Origin: Thunnus maccoyii
Lineage: Eukaryota; Chordata; Actinopteri; Scombriformes; Scombridae
Reading direction: 5' to 3'
Length of the DNA: 64,000 nt
NCBI RefSeq assembly: GCF_910596095.1
Contig: NC_056534.1
Coordinates: forward strand, 8,246,990 to 8,310,989
Shown here: one piece after another, positions 50,901 to 63,148 of the stretch
How positions within the stretch are numbered: the first letter of the stretch is position 1
Layout of the letters: each line of letters opens with the position of its first letter
The notes under the pieces: generated by a model
What the model saw: only the letters and a program-made list of their open reading frames with translations
Database searches by the model: none
What the model was told of the DNA's origin: nothing
Position numbers and translations under genes: made by a program

Positions 50901-53900
50901 AGTGTACTGTTGGAGAAAGTACTATATTATTGTATTAATATTTAGATGATCGTTAATCCAGTGTAGAAGTGTGATCAACTGATCGATTTTGTCTTTAAAG
51001 ATGCTTTGAACCTTGTTAATGTAGGCAAATTAATGTCTGGTTTGTTAGGAAAGAAGAAATAGAAAAGTTTATCTGAAGTGAATGATACACGTTGACTCTG
51101 ATTCTAAGAAGTGATAGTTAGAAAAGGGAACTAAATGCAAACTGGAAATTGTACAAGACAGGCATGACACAACATATGGAATTATTATTGATTATCTTAC
51201 AGGAAACAGATGTCTGCAGACAGAAGAGTATGACTATGCACAAAGTATGTGTGTTAACAGTTGTGTTGAGCAGAGGCTGAAAGTATAAAGTGTTTGTGTG
51301 AGCTGTTCAAGGTGTTCCTCTTGCTGCACAGCTCAGGGAGCTCGTATGCAAACACTTTACTGATTTATTAAAGGCAGTTGGACAGCAAGAAAAATACTGT
51401 GTCTCTGGTATTTAATTACCTTAATCACCTAACTAGACAAATTGATATTTCAGCTGCAGCTTTTGTTTATTTTTCCAATATGTAAAAATAAACAAAAAAC
51501 TGTAATCAATCAATCATTCTTGTTTCTATTTTTTAGACAAACCCACTCTGCAATCTGCATCATCACAAAGCATTTAAATTTAAGAATTACCTGTGACAAC
51601 CAAATTCACTCCAGAAAAATCTGACTGTTTCCGTCCTCCATGATGTCGTTCCAATCTGAATGTGTATTCTGCAGAGTCGTTCTTCTTCAGATGTTTGATT
51701 CTCAGGATGTGTTGGTTCTTCACACTGTCATGATACTTTACACGACCTGCAAGCTCAATCACCTTTTTAACTTCCTCCTCACCACCTGCCGTTATTTTAT
51801 ACCATAATTTTGACTTGGGCCTCTGCTTTTTAGGATACGAGTAATTACTTGAAATGTTCACTGAAGAGCCTCGCAGAGCACAGATCCTCCTCCTGACATA
51901 ATTCACACTCCAGCAGTTCTTATCCTCAACACCTGAAATGGACAGAACAGACTGAATAGACTTACAGTAGTTTTTAGGTTAAATGTCCGAATGACTATTC
52001 ATTCAGTTTCCACCATTGTCATTCTTTTGCAATGTCTTTAAATATCTTCAATCAATTATTTTATCCAATTTGGAAAATGTAAAAAGAAGTGTACAGTATA
52101 TGTTATGTATATATGTATATCTTATCAAAAAATAAGTCATATATAATAAATTAAATCTTATTTCAGTTTTGAAGGTTTGTGCATTTTTCTGCTGTGAGCA
52201 TGTGCAGTAAGTTGTAACTGTTGACAGGAGCACACTCCTCACAGGCGCCTTTGTTCATTCAGCGTCACAGAAAAAACAGTCTAAGGCAATTTGTAAATTC
52301 AGTTAAATTTTCTGTTCTTTACAGTTGAGTGTTGTAGAAAGAAATGGTTTCATCAATTTATAGCTGTAGTCCAATTTGTAGTTTTATGAATAGCTTTATG
52401 ATGAGAAAATGCTCCTGTTTCCCCTCATTGACTCTTTGATCAGACATGGTCGCACAGGGACATCTAGTGTCCACAAGTTGTGAAAGCAACTTTTTAATAT
52501 CTGCAAGATCATTATTGCATCACAGAGTAGAGTGACCAACCCTACTTTCCAGAGCAACTTTTGGTTTATTTGCCTATTTGTGACACCCAGAGACCCTCAT
52601 CAGCATAGTGATTGGGGATTTTTCAGGAAGTGAATAATGCATGAGTATTGTCACTACGTCTTATGCAATCATCGTACATACTAAGCCTACTGTAGGCTAA
52701 AGAGTAAGTCAGGATATTTGTGGTTAGTGTAATAATGTGTATATGTTCATGACACAATCTCTAAAATGAAACGGTTAAGTATTTTTAAATTTCTAATGTG
52801 TAATTATTGTGTAATTATTATGTGTTGTCATTATACAGACTGTGATTTACAGCTTCACAAGCGAGTCATATCAACTCAAACACCAATCAGCAGTTCATGT
52901 TGTCTTTAATAAGACACACTGGTTACCAGCAGATCACCTCCATCACTGACTAAATCATAAGTCAGATAATGGATTAATAACACTACAAAGAAAATGAAAA
53001 TGAGGTTGAATCGACAATTCTGAAATATATTTCATGTTGCCCAATAAGCTTACAAACTAAAGACAAATGTGCCATCCTATAATATAACAGTAATAACAGA
53101 CTGTAAGTTGGTTTATACTCACAGACTTCAGCAGAGTGCAGATCCTCGTGGTCTTTGACAGCACAGGAGAAGATATCAGGAGAGGAGTTGAGAACTGAAA
53201 ACTGCTGTTTCTTCTCAGACATTAAGAGTCTGTTCTTGTACCATCTATAGGCAGTTTGGATGTCAGTCAGTGGACAGCTGGTGTTACAGGTCAGTCTAAC
53301 ATGGTTCACCTCTGTAGGAGTCCTTTGTAGACCTACTTCTGTTAGGAGATGTTAAAAACATCTTTCAACAGTTTTTGTGTGAATTAAATAAAAATGATAT
53401 ATTGATTAAAAAGTTATTGAAGTGTGGTTGGTGAAAACAATAATGTGTAGAACTGCAGTAAGCATGTCAGTAACATAGTAAAATTAGAAAAGAAAGAAAG
53501 CAAATATATGACAATTAGATGTCTGTTCTTAAAATATTGTTTTAAAGGTGTTCTAGGTGTGGGTGGTGGGAGTGGTGTTTGTGTAAATGTTTGTGGATGT
53601 TTGGAGAAAGTTAACCTCTGGGATATGTGATGGAGCAGGACTCATTCACTGATGTCTGCTTTTCAGAACACATTCTTCCTTCAGCGTAGGTCACAGTAAA
53701 GCAGGTCGATGTGACAGAATCTGAACAAAAACAAATGGCATTTAGTAATTTAACTGGTAAACACTTAGTTAGAGTATTTCATAGGCTTTACAATTTAAGG
53801 CAAAGCTTAAATCGTAAAAATATTCTTGAAAGTGTTTAACTTGAAGTTTTGTAACATGAAAAGGAGCCAAATGTTGTCACTCACCCACTGAGACTTCAGG

Positions 53901-54803
53901 AGCTCTGAGATGCTCGTAGCCTTTGATAGCACAGGAGTATCTGACTGCTTCCTCACTGCTGACCAGCTGTTGGTACCAGGGAGACCAGTCTTGATAGAGA
54001 AACTCTCTGTTCTTGTACCAGATGTAGGCTGTAACGTTTTCAGTTGGAGGACAACTGGTATTGCATATCAGTGATATTGTCTGTCCCTCTGTGGCAGGAA
54101 TCACCTTCACCTGCAGGTCTGAGATGATGGTGAATAACGTAAGAATTCATATTCTGATTTCAGTCTTAAAGTAATACATTAGTGAAAACCACCGTACCTG
54201 CAATACGGAGCTCAGTTCTATTGTGCCAGCAGAGAATTGGTGTCTTTGTAGTCTTGCTGCAGCAGTAAGACTTTGCATCACTCTCTCTTAGATCATTTAT
54301 TGTTAGAGTTGGATGACTCTTTTCAGACATGTTGTACGTTCCACGATTTCCATCTGCAGAGAGTTCACTGAGAACAAGGTTGGAGCCATCCTGGTATACA
54401 GTGAACCATTTCATGCTTGAAGTGGGATGTTGAGCTGAGCAGGGCAGATCCACTGATGAACCTTTTAAGGCACAGATACTTTTGGCTTGTCCCTGAACCC
54501 CTTGAACAGAAGCATTAATTCATAATTATAACGTTCTTCTAATGTTAATCACTAAAATTTGATAGTATGAAATATTGTAAATGAAGGACATTATTTGTAT
54601 AATCTGCAATTTTCTTCAAGTTCTTCGAACTTTAACTCCTATAATCAAGTAAAACATTATTTCTTTTACAGATTACAGTTAATAATCTCATATTGAATAT
54701 ATCATGTTAATAGTCATTATATAAGAAGAGATAAACAATAATTCATACCTGAGATGCACAGAATGAAAGCCATAAACACACAGCCATCTTCTACCAACAA
54801 CAT
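47937..54803 (-). CDS. CD22/Siglec-like Ig receptor with ITIM tail, Ig-5 (type B), intact
   Basis: The only complete type B copy in the window. Exons: leader 54749-54803 (MLLVEDGCVFMAFILCIS), V1 54198-54500, C2a 53885-54118, half-V 53616-53720, C2b 53123-53338, V3 51591-51932, C2c-membrane 50037-50376, tail-1 49895-49940, tail-2 47937-48131. Phases match those of Ig-1 and no stop was found. The stalk is short (AAAAGA) and the membrane segment is VVALLVITPLFVFLWI, followed by RR. Tail motifs are LHYSRV and VAYAVV, both fitting the ITIM pattern, plus LYSNV; the first type A tyrosine (VYEDI) is VNENI here. It is likely an inhibitory leukocyte receptor. The ligand is unknown. Confidence 0.85.
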
Positions 54804-57472
54804 GGCTGTTGTAGTCCCTCCGCTTCTAAACACAAAGTTGATTATATTAATTTTTTATTGGCCTTACCACACCTGCTGTGTTTATGAAAGCTCATAAAAC
54901 ATCAAATCTATGAATAAATGGTCAAAATCAGCAGCAGTCCTCTTACAGAGTAAAGACTTAAGAGGACAGAATGGACTGTTGGTCATTGTGAGAGTTGCGG
55001 GCAGATGCACAGCATGAAGCTCTGACACCTGAAATTCACTTCCTTCCTCATTGTTATTCTTAGTCAAACCTCTATTAGAGAATCTACCTTACATAGTGTA
55101 GTGTTTATTTGATGTCATAATTTGAGAAGGAAAACTTTGACTTTAACTTATGGATGTCATTATATTTCTTACTCTGTATCTCATCACAATTATTACTGTT
55201 ATTTTCTGATTTTATAGTGTATTGGTTCTTCATGCCAGATATTTTAGTGTTAAACTGCATTATATTTTCATTGAAAAGTTGTAAAAACTGCTGAAGTGAG
55301 AACAGAGAGATGTGAAGCTGTCTATGGACGGTGTTGGTGGTTTCTGTGTTGGAAACTGCAGAAGTTTATGGTAACTTAAAACACTGCAGAGCATGCAGAA
55401 TAGGACTAATAATAGTATAATATGTTGTACATGAAGGACATCTGAAGAAATCTTGGGAGCATTTTTGTTTTTTTATTCTTCTTTTCTGTTTTCTGTAAAT
55501 CAATCCACAATTTTCTACAAATTGTTCACACTATAACTCTTAAACTCCATTAAACATGTTATGTGTATTTCTTACAGTTAACAGTAAATGATCATTACAT
55601 CAGAGAGGATAAACATTTATACCTGAGATGCTCGGGCTGAAACCAGTAAACACACATCCAACTTCTGCCAACAACATGGTTGTTTTAGTCCCTCGCTTCT
55701 AATCAGTGGACTTTTTTCACAGCAAACACTTTGACTTGTTAAAGCAGAAAAAATACAGGTGTAAATAACATTAATGTTGGCACCAATACTGCGTCTATAA
55801 GTTGATTATATAACAGTGTTTGTATCTGCTACATCATAACTGCTGACTTTATGAAAGCTCATAAAAAAATGTAATTGAAGAGTCTAAATTAAGAGCAGGT
55901 TTATAGAGAAATGACTGAAGCCAGAATGGACTGTTGGTCAGTGTGAGGGCGGCTGGCAGACATGCTGCATGTAGCTCTGATACCAAAAATAAACCTCCTT
56001 CCTCATTATAATTCTTAGTAAAACCACAGATAAACAATTTATGTGGTACAGCAGTTGTTTAGTTATTTGATGTCATATTTTGACATGGAAAACCTACATA
56101 TTTACTTCAAGGTGTCAATGTTGGTCAGAGAGGTGTGAGACTGTCTGTGTTTGTTTCACCGTGAAACAAAAAAACACTTGTGAAGAGGAAGCTGCAGACA
56201 TAGTTTTTATGATCACATCATACACTGCAGAACATACAGAGTAGAACATGTTTCTGAGAGCAAAATAAGTTTTACAAAAGCATTTTTACAGTTATGGCTG
56301 CAAATCAAACAGAAAGCACAGTAATACAACATGAAGCACACCAGAAAAAAACACAAAATGTTTCAATAAGCTTACCTGGCATTGCATTGTGGTCTGGCAA
56401 TGCCATTAGTTAATTTACTATAAGTATTCTGTGCAGTTAGATGAGGAGTGATCAGTCTGTTCAATCATCCCTTGCGATGCGGCTTCATCTGCCTTTACTT
56501 GAGCTTTTAAATAGTCTGATTCGACAGTGAAATGGTAAATGAGGAAGATAAATCTGTGGCCTTATAACCTCTAAATCATAGATTTTTTTCTCCAAATTTT
56601 CTCAGGGATTTTCAAGCAGTGTTGCATACTGAGCTGCACTCGCTTTTAGGTAATTGTGTTCTTGAATCTAACACATGGAAATGTGTGATATCTCCTTCTT
56701 GAAGATGTCTCCTAAAGAGCTTGACTTTGTTGACAAATATAAAGGTCCACCAAAATTTTCAGCTTCCTCTGTTGATCCAAGTTAAGTCTGTCTCAATGAT
56801 GCAACATGTCCGTCAACAATCCACTACAAATCTAAAAATCTACACAAAGCGAGAAAGCATGTGAAAATGTGGTCCAAATATAAAAAAAATCGGTAGATGA
56901 TGCAGTGAAAAGTCCAAAAGTCTGGAAGTCAGGAGACAGGAACTTCACCTACTTCAAAGGTGCATGGAGAAGAGGAAAAAGTCTGAAGAGGTTGAAGCTC
57001 AGGCAGCACTTTTAGTTTAAAGAACAACTTTATTGCGAGACCAATGTGTTTTGGCTGGTTTCACCCATATCCATCATTAAGCACACCCCTTACCTATCTG
57101 CTAGTTTAGAAATATGACTAATCTGAAACCAAATGACCATACCAGTCCCATCTATGTGTGAGTAACCCACTGGCTTTTTGTGTACTTATCATACCTCATC
57201 TCATTTAAATGTTCTTTGTGTTCCACTGATGAGGGACACAAGCCAAAACACATATGTATCACAATAATTGTTCTCTATACTACAAGTGTTTTCTTTTTTC
57301 TAGCAAATGTGAAAAAGTCTTCAGATACACTTGATCTGCTGTTTCAAAGCGTTCGGTACTTTTGGGTAACTGCTGGTAAACATGGAGTGGAGTGTAATTG
57401 TGCCAGAGATTAGAAACTTTGAAATGTGACATTGAAGTCTGGCATATAGCAGGCAGAAAGTTCAATGGTTGA
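54804..57472. other. Spacer between Ig-5 and Ig-6
   Basis: It holds the duplicated upstream/leader block and both repeat-like blocks shared with the spacer behind Ig-2 (about 56430-56795 and 56880-57185). No other gene is seen. Confidence 0.55.
55623..55677 (-). pseudogene. Second leader-like exon upstream of Ig-5
   Basis: It starts MLLAEVGCVFTGFSPSIS on the minus strand, with an intact donor (CTCAG then GTATAA), about 870 bases upstream of the working leader. The core is less hydrophobic, so it may be non-functional or an alternative first exon. Confidence 0.6.
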
Positions 57473-59148
57473 TCACTTTGGGGTCCTGTTGGGTATAAAG
57501 TTGACAACAGCATAAGCGACGTCGTCCTGTTCTTTAGACTGGTGTGGCTGGACGTTGGAGTAGAGAGGATGTGTCTGGGTCTTAGAGAAGTGGACTCTGC
57601 TATAGTGAAGATCATCCTGCTGTGTTGGTTGGGCTGAGATGTTTTCATTCACAGGACCAGGGTTTAACTGATGAGAAGACAAGACAAATAATATTAGTTT
57701 ACATTGTGGGGCACTAAACCTCTAATAATAAGGAGTAACTGCTGACCTCACAGCCTTAGAGGTATAATTAGTTTGTCCAAAATATGTTTATTTTCTTTTA
57801 CAGATAGTTTTTAGGTCAGAGTAATCTTCATGATATCAATGATAAATGATTAATGAATGAATGAATGATTTATCCATATCAAATGATTTACAAATGGCTG
57901 ATTTGTGTTGGAAGACTAATGTAGCTGTGTAATGTGGACCGCAGTAGAAGACATTATAGATGTACAGCACATCTACGCTGCAAAATTTGGACCCATAAAA
58001 CTAATGATACTGTACAATGTAGTTCTGCATTGTTTTGTATCACTTGAAGGATCATCTCATCTGAGGGGAAGCAGGACAGACGAAGGTGAATTTTTTCCAA
58101 TGCAGCAGAATTTAAAATATTCTGTTCTTTGAGAAGGAACCGCAAATCCTGCACACTCAGGTAAAAAATCCTACTTTCTTACTTGAAAGTCTATGACGGC
58201 CCAAAGTGTTTTTAATTAAGTAAAATTGACCTACAATGTGAGTTTTAGATCTTCGTGACCTGTCATTAAAGCCAAACTGAAATTTGAATTCTCTCCATAT
58301 TTTGTGGAAGGAAATATAAACAATCATGAAACTGCAGATATCGTGTATAATTCTCAATGTTTCAAAAGAAGATCAAACAATTTTTGGACATATTGTGGAA
58401 ACAGTGTCTTAGCTTCAGGCCTGTGGGTGGGTGTTTCCCTTTGTAGCAATTGACTGACATTTGAATAGTGTTGTTGCAAGGAGACACGCTGTCAGCTTGC
58501 TGCTGCTCAACTGACTAGAGAACGTCATACTCTGTATAGCCTCTGATGTTGCTGATAAAGGGAAAAAACATCTTGTATCAGGACGTTTTTTCCCCTTATC
58601 AACAAGTTCACATAGTGTTGGTTAAGTCCTCTTAGTGATTAAAGACATCTGTCCATTTACGATATTCAGTATTTGGGAGGACCCATCATGCTGTGAAGTC
58701 TGTATTTCACTCAGAAACTGGAAACTAGATAGCTGGACTAACTAGCTTCCACTCAGAAGGTGAGAGCTATGTAAACTAGCTTGTTAAAGTTAGCACTGAT
58801 TCCCACAAGACGTCATTTTTGTTCACACTATTCAACTCCTGCTGAGTCATTCTGCACACTCAGTGCTGTGTTTGTCCCACATTATTAAAAAGAGGAGGTC
58901 TAGTTAGCGTTAGCTGTCTCTCTTTCACAGGTCCATATACAGTATGGTGATGGAAAATGACTAGACTGTCAAAACTACAAGTTGAAACTAACAGCAATGA
59001 GTCCTTTAATGTCAGCAGCCCACCATGAATTTAATTTCGACTTTAAAAATTAAACGTTGTGCAAAATGTTTTTGAAATATCTGTTCTTTACCTGCTCCAT
59101 GTTGACTGTTGCTTCGGTACCTGAAGTCCTTCTTTTTCTAGATAGTGA

Positions 59149-59209
<61 letters not shown>

Positions 59210-62200
59210 GAATAAGCAATTTTAGGTTAGAAATTAAATGTAATTTCTTGCAACAGAGCAGGGTTTTGCTTACCCCCTAATCCACAAGGAGACAAAAAGA
59301 GGTGTTATAACTAGAAGAGCAACAACAGCTCCTGCAGCTGCAGCTAATGTATATTTACTTTCAACAGTAAGAGTCCTGTCACTGGAGTTGAAGTTCTTGT
59401 GAGATGTCACAGCACAGGAGTAATTTCCTGCATGATGACTTCTGACTGGGTCTAGTACCAGTTGTTTGCTTTGGCTGTGTGACAGGTTCACAGGTTGTTT
59501 GTTCAAATACCAAATGTAGGTTGTGTTGTCAGTCAGAGGACAATTGGTCATGCAGGTCAGTGTGACTCTTTGGCCCTCTGCCACCACAGCAGGATGCAAC
59601 TTCACTCTCAGGCCTGGAAAATGGTTAGATTGGTCAGTAAATGTAAAAAGAGACATCCATAAGTCATCAAACCTAAATAATAAGTCCTTATTCCTAAATG
59701 ACCAAATTCCTGACTTGTCAAACCTGTAACATGTGTTCCATAAGTGACTTGTATGAGCGTTTTAGTAGTAGTATGGTGGGGTTTTATTTATGACCACAAG
59801 GTGGGGCTATTGATGCCATGATTCAGTGTGTCGTGCAGATTCTCATGGAAAACCTGTCTACCAAGTTTCATTTCATTAAAGACAACAGAATTGCTGAAAT
59901 ATCAAGTTATAAGGTGAATTTAGTGCCCCCTGTGGGGAAAAATTTCATGAAATGTTACACACTTCTGACAGGTCACCTTGTGTACAAAATTCCCAAATTT
60001 GGTCACAATCCGACTCTTTATTGAGGAGTTATTGACCATTAAGTGCATTAGGCCACACCTTCAAAAGCTTGCTAACCAATAACAGACAAACCGAATGTGA
60101 TATCTGAAAACAAATGAATAAGTTGTGTTCAGGGTCCTCTAAACATGGTATGTACCATATTTGGTGAAGATTGGATGAAATATGTGCCAACAGAAGCAAA
60201 ACATATGTTTGTTGAAAAAAACAAAATGGCGGACAAATTTTATAGGCGCAAATGGGCGTGGCCCATATCAGTCTAATCAGCATCATCCAAGGAACATCCT
60301 GACCAAATTTTTTTTTTTTGATAGGACTTACCGTTCATGAGTTATTAGCCAAAACGCAAAACATTTAATAACTGACCACATGGTGATGCTATTGATACCA
60401 TATTTTAATATGTTAAGCATTTTCAAATGGGACACCTGTACTTTAAATATGAATAGCCTAGCACTTTTAGTTTTTGAGATATTAGCTTTCAAACATTCCT
60501 TCCATAGACTTTCCATTATAAATTTTAATGTTAAAAAAATATATATAAAATCACTGGATTAAGGTAGAAAGCTGAAAAGGTATAGCATAGATTTCCTGAA
60601 AGAGCTGAAAATTTTGATATTTGAATGGTTTATGTCGCTCAAAATATAGAGGAGTTGAAAGCTTTCAAAAAACGTACGGAAGAATAAGAAGAAAAAGAAG
60701 AACTAGAAAAAGCAATTTTTGTAGAAATTGTGTGTGATTGCTGAAAGCGAATTTAGATTGCATAACTGGAGGCTGAACAATATTGATTATTGTCACACAG
60801 CAATGCCAGGCTAGATTCTGGTGTTTACTCTATCAATTGCATGAAATTGACGAGAAAGCAGTCTTATTAAGCAGATTGACATCACCTGGAATCCTTCATC
60901 CTTCAACTCTACTGAGTTCTGCCTTAAGCGGGACTTGAACTCACAGCCTTTGGATCTAAAAGGAGTTGATATGTGACATGAGCCTAAACCAATGGCCTGC
61001 TCAGACAGGATCTGTTAAGTCAGAAAAGATGTATTTAACAAGAATAGCAATCCACAATTTAGGTAATAATGTTAATGTAAGCTAAAGAGGTATTGACTTA
61101 TGGTACATGATAGAGATGTAAAGCAACTTTGTACATGAGAGAAATATTCTGAGGAGTAAAGCAATGAGTGGGTATTGAACACACAACCTTATCATCTAAG
61201 GTGAAGCTGATCAGAAAACAGTGTTCTAAACCACTGAGCCAACAGACATTCCCAGTAAGGAAAGCAAAAAATCTCCATTTTGATGATGAAAATGTATTTG
61301 TCTCAAACTAGAGCTTGAAACCCAGAGATTTGTACATCATTAGTGAAAGCAAGACTAGTTTACCATGAGAATGAATAATATGTGTAAAAAGTGTTTGAAG
61401 GAAGAGAGAATCTGTAAGTTTAAGAAACCAGAGTGAGAGGAGACACGCATCCTGCAGACTGTATTACAGTCAATGAGAACATGACAGCAACTCTCTATCA
61501 ATTAAGGTTCAGATCTCAAAAATTATAAGTCCTATGTGAAATGTATTTACATTGTGAGAGAGAGGAGGCTTGTGGCAACATACTGAGGCAAGATATGTGC
61601 TTGTGGAGTTAAAATTGTGGGAGTGACAGCGTTTAGAAAAACATTTCTGGCCTAAAAACATCTGTGCTCTCCCATCTGTGCTCTCCACTGTGCCTGATTA
61701 CATGACACACTGGTGAGACCTGAAAAAGTCTGCAAAACCCCTGACTTTTGGCTTAAATTGCTGAAAAATAATAAAAGATATCACTAAACAATCTGATAAC
61801 TTTGAAAATTGAAAGTTTTGTGAACATTTTAAAGTTTGAATGGCGTCTGTAGGATAAGGGACATCCAAGCAGTTGAGTGTCAAAGTGACAATAGTTCAAA
61901 CTTAGGTGGATTGTTCGTCCCATAGTCTGCCATTACACAGATTGACAGTTAAATGGTTTTTATAGCACAAAGTACGCAGCAGTTGAAACGTGGCAAAAAA
62001 CGTATGGAAGACGGAATAAGAATAAAGAGTGAGAAGAACAATGTGTCATTGCTTCCAGCAATCACACAATAAAGATTTTGATGTATTTTGATGATCATTA
62101 ATCCAGTGTAGAAGTGTGATCAACTGATCGATTTTGTCTTTAAATAACATGATGCACTCTTGACCTTCTCTATTGACGTTTATGTGTCGTAATCACATTG

Positions 62201-63148
62201 TTCTGTTTTAAGTAAGATGCTTCGCACCTTGTTAATGTAGGCAAATTAATGTCTAGTTTGTTAGGAAAGAAGAAATAGAAAAGGTTATCTGAAGTGAATG
62301 ATACACATTGACTCTGATTCTAAGAAGTGATAGTTAGAAAAATGAACTAAATGCAAACTGGAAATTGTACAAGACAGGCATGACACAATATATGCAATTG
62401 TTATTGATTATCTTACAGGAAACAGGTGTCTGCAGACAGAGGAGTATGACTATGCACAAATTGTGTGTGTTAACAGTTGTGTTGAGCAGAGGCTGAAAGT
62501 ATAAAGTGTTTGTGTGAGCTATACAAGGTGTTCCTCTTGCTGCACAGCTCAGGGAGCTCGTATGCAAACGCTTTACTGATTTATTAAAGGCAGTTGGACT
62601 GCAAGAAAAATACTGTGTCTCTGGTATTTAATTACCTTAATCACCTAACTAGACAAATTGATATTTCAGCTGCAGCTTTTGTTTATTTTTCCAATATGTA
62701 AAAATAAACAAAAAACTGTAATCAATCAATCATTCTTGTTTCTATTTTTTAGACAAACCCACTCTGCAATCTGCATCAACACAAAGCATTTAAATTTAAG
62801 AATTACCTGTGACAACCAAAGTCACTCCAGAAAAATCTGACTGTTTCCGTCCTCCATGATGTTGTTCCAATCTGAATGTGTATTCTGCAGAGTCGTTCTT
62901 CTTCAGCTGTTTGATTCTCAGGATGTGTTGGTTCTTCACACTGTCATGATACTTTACACGACTTGCAAGCTCAATCACCTTTTTAACTTCCTCCTCACCA
63001 CCTGCCGTTATTTTATACCATAATTTTGACTTGGGCCTTGGCTTTTTAGGATACGAATAATTACTTGAAATGTTCACTGAAGAGCCTCGCAGAGCACAGA
63101 TCCTCCTCCTGACATAATTCACACTCCAGCAGTTCTTATCCTCAACAC
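57473..63148 (-). CDS. CD22/Siglec-like receptor Ig-6 (type B), 5' part outside the window
   Basis: Exons seen: V3 62807-63148, C2c-membrane 59274-59613, tail-1 59092-59137, tail-2 57473-57667. All are open and in phase. The tail reads LHYSRV, LYSNV and VAYAVV, nearly identical to Ig-5. Sequence from 63149 to the edge follows the V3-C2b intron of Ig-5, so C2b, half-V, C2a, V1 and the leader are expected to the right. The V3-C2c intron is enlarged by a 2.3 kb insertion. Confidence 0.8.
59154..59206. repeat. (AT)n microsatellite beside Ig-6 tail-1
   Basis: About 26 AT units. Ig-3 and Ig-5 have only four or so at the matching place (near 31655 and 49962). Confidence 0.95.
60928..61002 (-). repeat. 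tRNA-like sequence 1 in the Ig-6 intron insertion
   Basis: On the minus strand it has an A-box-like TTGGTTTAGGCTC, a stem CCTTT/AAAGG with a 7-base loop, and a B-box-like GAGTTCAAGTCCC. It is related to the second copy. There is no clean acceptor stem, so it is a tRNA-derived relic rather than a working tRNA. Confidence 0.45.
61166..61247 (-). repeat. tRNA-like sequence 2 in the Ig-6 intron insertion
   Basis: On the minus strand it has an A-box-like TTGGCTCAGTGGTTTAGAAC, a stem ACCTT/AAGGT with a 7-base loop that fits a long variable arm (Leu/Ser style), and a B-box-like TGTTCAATACCC. It is probably a SINE-type or tRNA-derived relic. Confidence 0.45.

Larger units (their letters stand above)
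59766..62085. mobile_element. Repeat-rich insertion in an Ig-6 intron, no coding
   Basis: It replaces about 410 bases present at the matching place in Ig-5 (about 50526-50935). Two related halves are visible. The starts 59793-59830 and 60374-60410 share ACCACA-GGTG-GCTATTGAT, and the ends near 60651-60690 and 61978-62015 share GTTGAAA...AAAAAACGTA.GGAAG. No open frame, terminal repeat pair or family could be named. It is probably nested non-autonomous repeats. Confidence 0.55.

Noticed and set aside
60928-61247. Two functional tRNA genes
   Set aside because: The internal boxes are only approximate, acceptor stems do not pair well and both lie in a repeat-rich insertion. They are kept as tRNA-like relics.
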